Below are positions 57,601-64,000 of a stretch of 64,000 nucleotides of DNA, piece by piece (positions within the stretch are counted from its first letter, which is position 1; each line of letters begins with the position of its first letter). A program made the position numbers and the translations under genes. The notes below the pieces were generated by a model. The model was given only the letters and a program-made list of their open reading frames with translations. It had not been told where the DNA came from and made no database searches. Source of the stretch: Hesseltinella vesiculosa (lineage: Eukaryota; Mucoromycota; Mucoromycetes; Mucorales; Cunninghamellaceae); NCBI GenBank assembly GCA_002104935.1, contig MCGT01000007.1, forward strand, positions 806,001-870,000, read 5' to 3'.

Positions 57601-58692
57601 CATAAGCCGGACCTGTCCACTCATCAGTTCCTGCTCAAAAAAAAAATTAGAACCGCGTTTTCTTTTTCTGTCTCCACTATAAAACGTCATTACTGGGACT
57701 AAACGCAGAAGTTTTGCTGACATGAAAGTCACAAGACATTGTGACATTCCTTCCACAATATGGTTCTTCCAATCCTTTGCACACTGCATAGCTGTCGATG
57801 AGAGTGCACTGGAAAACGTCACTGGGCGACGGCCAACAGGGGACGCGACGGGTGGGCACCATGGCTGGTTTCCAGGTGGACCATACTCTGTGCGAAATGT
57901 AGCAAATGCCGAGGTCAGATCTGCCCGTAATTCTTGCGACAAGGTTCTTGTGTTCGTCACAGCTTTTCCCATTAGCAGCTGGAAGACAGAGGTGAAGAAA
58001 ACTTGGTCGAACAAGGCAGGTGGGAGGCTATCATTTGGTCGACGCAACAGTGTCGTCACAAAATGGCGAAGGAACAAGTGTGAGAGGATGACGATGTCTC
58101 GGTTGTGAGACGCCAGCGACCTGACGGCAGAGATGAACGTAGATGGCACGGTGGAGTCAAGGGCACCATTGGCTGGATGCTTTATGAGATTTGCAAGACC
58201 ATGCTTCAGAGTGTGGTGGCGCGTGGTCCCGCCAAGCTTTCTCTTTGTCAACACACGTTTGGTGGACTTGTGCGAGGGGCAGCGGTAGCTGGAGGCTCTG
58301 GAATGCGTTTGTGCGGTCTGGAGTCGGATTTCGGCGGCTGCCAAGGAGGCTTCATCACCTAGCTTTTCCAGTCTATCCACTTCTTTCATACATGTTGGAC
58401 AGGGTCGTTGGTCGCCAAATTTTGGAAGATGGGCGGAAAACTCAGCTCTGGCATCTTGCTTGGCTTTCTTTTCGTCAGCACTTTGCTTTCGTTTTACAGT
58501 GCTTCTTGATCTTCCTGTTCTTTGACGTTTTGATCCTGAATCTAGACAACCTCATGTGAATCAGATCTTTGTATTGTTTATCTTGATTAGCTTACGTGTT
58601 GCGCTTTGCGCTTCGCTTGCTTCTTGACGTTCTAGTCTTATCCTTCTTTTCCTAAACATTCTTTGTTTAAAGTTGTGCGTTTCAATCGTCAT
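54612..58692 (-). CDS. Fanzor: eukaryotic TnpB-like RNA-guided endonuclease
   Basis: Fanzors are OMEGA-type nucleases that cut DNA guided by an fRNA. Five exons: 58596..58692, 57694..58541, about 56541..57619 (its 5' edge is uncertain), 55164..56486 and 54612..55113, giving about 1282 aa. RuvC-I is RVWGVDPGVGQVYVAVDG with Asp near residue 725. After a long low-complexity insert, the C-terminal exon has LGDGKFGRRSFRG, then STDEKWTSQVCSKCG. Its Glu (about 1178) matches the relocated RuvC-II Glu reported for many Fanzors. The zinc ribbon CSKC..CQHC follows, then RuvC-III in WQRDCNAARNIL (Asp about 1219). The N-terminal half is helical, with CPTC and SVFQLLMGK. All three catalytic acidic residues are present, so it may be active. 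Confidence 0.8.
55176..55830 (-). repeat. Low-complexity coding insert inside the Fanzor RuvC domain
   Basis: About 215 codons between the RuvC-I region and the C-terminal exon are Ser/Thr/Pro/Ala-rich. They include two copies of a unit resembling NAIAIAIAGNRAPSINIS (the other is GAIAIAIAEGYAPSIRIS). The insert carries no recognisable domain and is most likely disordered. Confidence 0.75.
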
Positions 58693-58959
58693 TTCAAACA
58701 AATCTTGAAAGCTTGGGAAAAAGGGATGAATGTAAAGTGAAAAAGAAAATATAAAAAGGAACATCGGAGTGAGAAAAAAAGTAAAGCAGCCAGCTACACG
58801 CGTACAGCATTGGTAAACAGATGGGTTTTATTCAGTAGCTATTTTAGTTCAGCAAAGACGCTTTTTCTATATCCTCTTTACGTTCCTTGTTTATATCTTA
58901 GTCCTTTCGTTCACTCCTACTGTAAAAGTACTTGTCACCTTCCTCTTTTTTTCAACTAA

Positions 58960-59169
58960 TTATTTAATTCTTTTCGTTTGACCCCATGTCTCTTTTTTTA
59001 ACCTGTTGTCTTTTCTAGACCCCAGCGAGTTATTTCTTGGAGGATCATAGGCTGCTCGTAAAAGCTGCTTCGAGGCCTTGCTGTAATTCTCTGTCACAGT
59101 CTTCTTGTTGGCGGTGTCGTTCCCCATCAACAATTGAAAGACGGAAGCGAATTCTTGCTCCATTGTCAT
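58960..59169 (-). pseudogene. Fragment of a second Fanzor-like gene
   Basis: The frame contains FASVFQLLMGNDTANKKTVT followed by AAYDPPRNNSLG. The intact Fanzor exon 2 has TSVFQLLMGKAVTNTRTLS and then EYGPPGNQPW at the same spacing. The similarity is protein-level only, so the piece is an old divergent copy rather than a recent duplication. It is surrounded by noncoding repeat sequence. Confidence 0.55.
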
Positions 59170-59264
59170 ATCAAGGAAATATGGGTCAGTTCGTCATCGC
59201 ATACTAAACTTACCCAGCAATTTGTAACTCCGGGAGGCGACTCAACACCAGACAATGCGACATT

Positions 59265-59595
59265 AAAAAAAGAACGAAGCAAAAACGAAGTGTGAAAGCA
59301 AGGATTTCATTGGCCGAGAGCCCAAGCAAGAACGAAGTAAAAAACGAAGTGTGAAAGCAAGGATTTCATTGGCCGAGAGCCCAAGCAAGAACGAAGTAAA
59401 AAACGAAGTGTGAAAGCAAGGATTTCATTGGCCGAGAGCCCAAGCAAGAACGAAGTAAAAAACGAAGTGTGAAAGCAAGGATTTCATTGGCCGAGAGCCC
59501 AGGCAAGAACGAAGTAAAAAACGAAGTGTGAAAGTAAGAATTTCATTGGCCGAGAGCCCAAGCAAGAACGAAGCAAAAAACGAGGGTTGAAAGCA
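59265..59595. repeat. 59-bp tandem repeat, about five copies
   Basis: The unit contains AACGAAGTGTGAAAGC, AAGGATTTCATTGGCCGAG and AGCCCAAGCAAG. The start of TGTGAAAG recurs at 59291, 59350, 59409, 59468 and 59527, an exact 59-nt period. A degraded partial copy follows. A related sequence (AACAAGGATTTTATTGGCTG) occurs once at 54321-54340 on the other side of the Fanzor gene. Confidence 0.9.
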
Positions 59596-59597
59596 GA

Positions 59598-60389
59598 TGG
59601 TGTTGACTTTATGCATAACAGCGTCTCGTTGGCAAATCAATGACCTAACCTCCTACTCTCCATCACTCAGAAAACAGACCATTGAGCATGTGTTCGCAAT
59701 TCAAGCCCTAAGCCTACCTCATTTTAACCAGCATGCGCCTTCCAGGAATCTTAGATGTGCGCCTGCTAGTTTATTAAAAATCTATTTTCAAAAATCAATA
59801 TCACGCCATGCATTGTTGTAATCGCTAGACACAGCTCTTGAATCCGTGTGGAATGCACTTGGAGCGAGACCTTGGGGACCAATGGTGAAGGGGATGAGAG
59901 AAAAAGAAGCGAAAAAAAAAGATTGCGCGGCGGGCTTTTTATTTGCAATGGACAGCTTCGTTGAGCGATGACGGTTGGCCAAGCCTGGAATCGTAAAAAC
60001 ATCGACTTTTTGATCTAGAAGAGCTATGACTTTTTGCTTGATACTACCAATAGAAGATATATTTTGTAGGTGGCAGCCCGATTTTCAGAAGGATTGAATA
60101 ACAATTACGAGGTTTCACCCAGGACGACGAGTGAAAGGTGCAGTTCCCGATTTGGAAGGAAAAGGGCAACGCAAAAAATGGCAGTCTGAGCGAATGACGA
60201 GGGGTAAAAAAGAGAGAATAGGTGGTCAACGTAGAGGCATGGTGAATGAGTAAATTGATAGTTTTATGAGGGTTTTACAATGACTGGCTGAGAAAGTATG
60301 GCTAGGAAAGTGTGTGAGCTTGTAAGCGGAAGAGAGGGCAAAGTACAGTAGGTAGGTCAGAGGTGGGTTGTGCTAGTGTTTGTGCGCGA
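59598..60389. repeat. Left arm of a large inverted repeat
   Basis: This arm begins TGGTGTTGACTTTATGC and is the reverse complement, with few differences by eye, of 60757-61545. The outermost bases sit directly next to the 59-bp tandem array. It contains no recognised gene; one 61-codon frame is identical in both arms simply because they are copies. Confidence 0.9.
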
Positions 60390-60756
60390 TCTTGGTATGG
60401 CTCTGGCTTCGCAAAAGCCTGATGTTATGTGTAATGATATCATCACATGCCCTGTCTTGGAGGTCGTCGTGATCCTGCCGTTGATGACGAACCGAGCAAC
60501 CTTTGGTGTCAAAGATGCACATATATGTTCCACCCATTTGATCAAAGATGAAATAAATGTGTCATGTCATCACTCTAGTTTCCATCCCAAAAGATTGCTA
60601 ACAGACAATGACACCTCTGTAAATTTAAAAAAAACCAGAGCGATTTCAACTCCCCTGTTTTTTTTCCCCTCAGCAGTGACGATATTATCAACAGACTCTG
60701 GGCTTTTATTTGTGATGGTGACCACACGATATTCATTTCCATTTGCCAAGCATCAC
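60390..60756. other. Spacer between the inverted repeat arms
   Basis: About 367 nt of unique sequence. A plus frame crossing it reads TILSTDSGLLFVMVTT near 60670-60715. This faintly recalls a RuvC-I DPG motif of the TnpB/Fanzor class but with Ser in place of Pro, too weak for a call. Confidence 0.4.
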
Positions 60757-61545
60757 TCGCGCACAAACTCTAGCACAACCCACCTCTGACCTACCTACTT
60801 TGCCCTCTCTTCCGCTTACAAGCTCACACACTTTCCTAGCCATACTTTCTCAGCCAGTCATTGTAAAACCCTCATAAAACTATCAATTTACTCATTCACC
60901 ATGCCTCTACGTTGACCACCTATTCTCTCTTTTTTACCCCTCGTCATTCGCTCAGACTGCCATTTTTTGCGTTGCCCTTTTCCTTCCAAATCGGGAACTG
61001 CACCTTTCACTCGTCGTCCTGGGTGAAACCTCGTAATTGTTATTCAATCCTTCTGAAAATCGGGCTGCCACCTACAAAATATATCTTCTATTGGTAGTAT
61101 CAAGCAAAAAAGCCATAGCTCTTCTAGATCAAAAAGTCGATGTTTTTACGATTCCAGGCTTGGCCAACCGTCATCGCTCAACAAAGCTGTCATCGCAAAT
61201 AAAAAGCCCGCCGCGCAATCTTTTTTTTTTCGCTTCTTTTTCTCGCATCTCTTTCGACATTTGGTCTCCAAGGTCTCGCTCCAAGTGCATTCCACACGGA
61301 TTCAAGAGCTGTGCCTAGTGATTACAACAATGCATGGCGTCATATTGATTTTTGAAAATAGATTTTTAATAAACTAGCAGGCGCACATCTAAGATTCCTG
61401 GAAGGCGCATGCTGGTTAAAATGAGGTAGGCTTAGGGCTTGAATTGCGAACACATGCTCAATGGTCTGTTTTCTGAGTGATGGAGAGTAGGAGGTTAGAT
61501 CATTGATTTGCCAACGAGACGCTGTTATGCATGAAGTCAACACCA
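60757..61545. repeat. Right arm of the large inverted repeat
   Basis: This arm begins TCGCGCACAAACTCTAGCAC and ends ATGAAGTCAACACCA, complementary to the left arm. Small indels (for example in CGAAAAAAAAAGATT versus its counterpart) show the arms have begun to diverge. Confidence 0.9.
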
Positions 61546-62400
61546 GCCTTCAGCCAAGGTTGGAAGGCATCTCTATGTTTGGCGCTGGTATCCTTAAGGC
61601 TTTGTGAATCGTAATGAGATATGACTCGTAAGTGAGACTTTTCATGTACCTTTTCACAGATCGTTGAAAGTTGCAGGTGGTTGGATGGCAAAGACAAAAA
61701 GCAGTTAGATTAGGTGCCCATGAAAAAGACAAGATCAAATTAAAAAGAAAGCAACTGCGCGGAAGTTGAATCGTGGCAATCCTCTTCATTTCGTGGGGTT
61801 TTTTCTTTCTTTTTTTTTTTTACCTTGCCCACCCACGCCTACCTCACCCCTTCCCCGATACTGATTCTCCCATATCACCCTCAATATTGCTCCTTTTTTC
61901 ATGCTTTTTGGTTCTATAGATAGCTGGGAAGGGTAGCTTTCTAATGGTCCCATCGGAAGAGAGGAAAAACGATATCTGGGCTTTCTGTGCAAAGAGAAGA
62001 GACATTTACAAAAAAAGAAAGGCTGGGAGAACGCCAGACTTTGGCACAAACTAACTCTGTAGCCACATATCTAGCGAGGTTACAACTTTGGATACTGGCC
62101 AAAGCTCACCAAGGACTAGCAGGCTGAGCAGGTTAGAGTAGATCGGTGGAGGTTGGCCTTGGATTTTTGGCTTACAGCAACGCGGCTCTTTTTTTTTTTT
62201 TTTTTTCTGGCCGGGACCATTTGTTTTGATTGCTACGTTTTAATTTCAAGCTTTTGTATTGAATTATAGCAAAGATAAATAACTAAATAGTTGCCGATGT
62301 TCTGCCCCAGATTGCCTTGATGGCAATGTTGGTTGCCAAGGTGTGGCCTCGTACATGGCAACGGCGAAAAAAAAAAAAAAAAAGAAAAGAAAAAACTTCT
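61546..62400. other. Gene-poor region
   Basis: About 850 nt with no supported gene. It includes T runs at 61810 and 62190 and an A run with GAAAAGAAAA near 62370. Confidence 0.4.
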
Positions 62401-62730
62401 AATACTTTTCCCCCTAGATGATCTCGTGTACTCAATTTCTATCTACCTCCCAAAATACCAGGATTCGCTCAAGATGCTTGCTCGTAACGGGACCGAGCTT
62501 GTGGGTAACGCCCGCAGGTCTCCAACGGACAATACTGCGGATCAAAGCGCAGCGCGATTGATTTTACTTATGGCTGGGAATTTAAAAAGAGCGATCCCTT
62601 GCTGCAAGACCTCTTGGAATATTTGAACACGTGCAACCATGATATTTGTTTAATATCAATTGACTTTGCAGGGCTCGCTACAAATAGCAGTGATTTGGTG
62701 CAATTGATCCAGGATTACCTCGTGTGCTAG
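62401..62730 (+). pseudogene. Frameshifted relic of a serine-recombinase-like protein
   Basis: The first frame (to 62626) encodes ELVGNARRSPTDNTADQSAA and RLILLM. The second frame, overlapping and running to the stop at about 62729, encodes DPLLQDLLEYLNTC and ICLISIDFAGLATNSSDLVQ. In Mucorales proteins with a resolvase-like segment, VGYARKSP, R.RLL and IDYAG.T.N..DL occur in that order. This assignment comes from remembered motif style, not from a search. The frame change falls near 62585. Confidence 0.35.
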
Positions 62731-63029
62731 TTCCACTTTTGTGGAGTCCATCATTTCCAGTGTTGAATTGAAGCCCCACTCCTTTCCTTTTTAAAGCGGT
62801 GTGCAGCGTTGGCCTTTTTTTTTCGGTCCAGCGAATAAAGCAAATACTGCCCCCATAGATAATACATAATGGAAATGAGCAACTACTGAGATACTGCTTT
62901 GCATATTGTCTCAACCGATCGATAAGATGTATGTCTTTCACGATTGCAAAAGAAATGCCAGTCGAAGGAGAGCTGGCAGTGTAAAAACGACCTGCGGACG
63001 GGCTCCTCGTAGGAAAAGAAAAATGGGCT
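62731..63029. other. Spacer without supported gene
   Basis: About 300 nt of A/T-rich sequence containing an 11-nt T run at 62814. It is the 3' flank of the repeat protein gene that ends at 63030. Confidence 0.35.
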
Positions 63030-64000
63030 TTAATTCAACACATTGGTTTCAAAGTAATGCAAACTCCAGCGCAAGTATTCAGCATATTTTTGTTTTTTTT
63101 CTAAACGCATCCGATCGATTTCAATTTCGCTTTCAACTGCCTCAAGGCTCCTTTTCAACAAGATGCTGCTTGATGTTGGCACGGGGGACGGAGATACTGT
63201 GGGTGGAGTGGTTGAGGCAACAGGATTTCCATCGGTGGGTGGGATGGTTGAGGCAGCAGGGCTGGCTACAGTGGGTGGGATGGTTGAGGCAGCAGGGTTT
63301 CCATCGGTGGGTGGGATGGTTGAGGCAGCAGGGTTTCCATCGGTGGGTGGGATGGTTGAGGCAGCAGGGCTGGCTACAGTGGGTGGGGTGGGTGCAGCAA
63401 CAAGGTTTCCATCGGTGGGTGGGATGGTTGAGGCAGCAGGGTTTCCATCGGTGGGTGGGATGGTTGAGGCAGCAGGGCTGGCTACAGTGGGTGGGGTGGG
63501 TGCAGCAACAAGGTTTCCATCGGTGGGTGGGATGGTTGAGGCAGCAGGGTTTCCATCGGTGGGTGGGATGGTTGAGGCAGCAGGGTTTCCATCGGTGGGT
63601 GGGGTGGTTGAGGCAACAAGGTTTCCATCGGTGGGTGGGATGGTTGAGGCAGCAGGGTTTCCATCGGTGGGTGGGATGGTTGAGGCAGCAGGGCTGGCTA
63701 CAGTGGGTGGGGTGGGTGCAGCAACAAGGTTTCCATCGGTGGGTGGGATGGTTGAGGCAGCAGGGTTTCCATCGGTGGGTGGGATGGTTGAGGCAGCAGG
63801 GCTGGCTACAGTGGGTGGGGTGGGTGCAGCAACAAGGTTTCCATCGGTGGGTGGGATGGTTGAGGCAGCAGGGTTTCCATCGGTGGGTGGGGTGGTTGAG
63901 GCAACAAGGTTCCATCGGTGGGTGGGATGGTTGAGGCAGCAGGGTTTCCATCGGTGGGTGGGATGGTTGAGGCAGCAGGGTTTCCATCGGTGGGTGGGAT
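63030..64000 (-). CDS. C-terminal part of a protein with 14-residue Pro/Thr/Ala repeats (runs off right edge)
   Basis: A minus-strand frame is open from the right edge of the window to TAA at 63030-63032. It reads many copies of PPTDGNPAASTI and the variants PPTVASPAASTI and PPTDGNLVAAPT. It then leaves the repeats through PPTVSPSPVPTSSSILLKR into a unique helical tail (EIEIDRMRLEKKQKYAEYLR, then WSLHYFETNVLN). The unique charged helix in the same frame as the Pro/Thr-rich repeats argues that this, not the plus strand, is the coding frame. The start is outside the window and I do not recognise the family. Confidence 0.65.
   Translation of the reverse strand, partial: PTHRWKPCCLNHPTHRWKPCCLNHPTHRWNLVASTTPPTDGNPAASTIPPTDGNLVAAPTPPTVASPAASTIPPTDGNPAASTIPPTDGNLVAAPTPPTVASPAASTIPPTDGNPAASTIPPTDGNLVASTTPPTDGNPAASTIPPTDGNPAASTIPPTDGNLVAAPTPPTVASPAASTIPPTDGNPAASTIPPTDGNLVAAPTPPTVASPAASTIPPTDGNPAASTIPPTDGNPAASTIPPTVASPAASTIPPTDGNPVASTTPPTVSPSPVPTSSSILLKRSLEAVESEIEIDRMRLEKKQKYAEYLRWSLHYFETNVLN
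63195..64000. repeat. 42-bp minisatellite
   Basis: About 19 tandem copies of a 42-bp unit such as GGTGGGATGGTTGAGGCAGC plus AGGGTTTCCATCGGTGGGTG. There are two main sub-types (TTTCCATCG and CTGGCTACA), arranged partly as higher-order blocks. A one-base deletion near 63910 shortens one unit. It continues past the window edge. Confidence 0.9.

Noticed and set aside
54300..59600. Clear terminal inverted repeats and target-site duplication bounding the Fanzor gene
   Set aside because: Short similar sequences occur on both sides but in the same orientation; no convincing inverted ends were found by eye.
60370..60789. 139-codon plus frame crossing the inverted repeat core
   Set aside because: No ATG start, it spans an arm boundary, and only a weak TDSG word recalls RuvC-I.
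60044..61097. Identical 61-codon frames on opposite strands
   Set aside because: They are explained by the inverted repeat; there is no independent evidence for coding.
62906..63934. Long plus-strand frame through the 42-bp repeats (WVGWLRQQGFHR units)
   Set aside because: The composition is Trp/Arg-rich and implausible, and the frame is open only because the repeat length is a multiple of three. The minus frame with a unique tail is the better gene.
63142..63987. Minus-strand frame reading METLLPQPSHPP units
   Set aside because: It is another phase of the same minisatellite. It has no unique flanking sequence of coding character.
1..64000. tRNA genes, rRNA and CRISPR arrays
   Set aside because: I looked for B-box-like GGTTCGA stretches, cloverleaf arms and spaced repeats by eye and found none. 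The only regular arrays are the 59-bp and 42-bp tandem repeats, which have no spacers.

Overview
This window is fungal nuclear DNA. Genes are split by many short introns (about 50-110 nt) with GT..AG ends, CTAAC/CTGAC-like branch points and long poly-T or poly-A tracts. The protein set (CCH1, CWC22, CENP-T, DPB2, TFIIIC B-box subunit, UTP21, TRAPPC13, PEX22) together with the style of the mobile elements suggests an early-diverging fungus of Mucoromycota, most likely Mucorales. That placement is an inference from protein style; no database was searched.

From 1 to about 49.2 kb the window is compact and gene-dense. In order it holds: a voltage-gated calcium channel (CCH1, minus, running off the left edge); a small unknown protein; the splicing factor CWC22 (minus); the kinetochore protein CENP-T (plus); a small unknown (minus); an ArfGAP; the DNA polymerase epsilon B subunit DPB2 (12 exons); TRAPPC13 (minus); a tail-anchored acyl-CoA-binding protein of the ATG37/ACBD5 type; a small unknown; UTP21 (minus); PEX22-like (minus); a small one-pass membrane protein (minus); three tandem pepsin-type aspartic proteases (plus); an acidic unknown protein; the large TFIIIC subunit TFC3 (minus, with an apparent one-base frameshift); and a secreted subtilisin-type protease with a PA insert (minus). 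The secreted proteases form a local theme, as do the two peroxisome-linked genes, but the genes are otherwise unrelated housekeeping functions.

From about 49.2 kb to the end the character changes to gene-poor, repeat-rich DNA. It holds: a gene of a PD-(D/E)XK-like family whose presumed intron carries a truncated DIRS-type retroelement; a five-exon gene for a Fanzor (eukaryotic TnpB-like, RNA-guided nuclease) with a large low-complexity insert inside its RuvC domain; a decayed second Fanzor piece; a 59-bp tandem repeat; a roughly 0.8-kb-armed inverted repeat; a frameshifted serine-recombinase-like relic; and, at the right edge, the C-terminal end of a minus-strand gene built of 14-residue repeats.

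The Fanzor locus is the strongest candidate for an unusual system. The most informative secondary observations are the retroelement insertion, three GC-AG introns (one at a site where two paralogues use GT) and a recognisable CENP-T. Exon boundaries were worked out by hand from splice signals and reading-frame phase. I recognised no tRNA, rRNA or CRISPR array.
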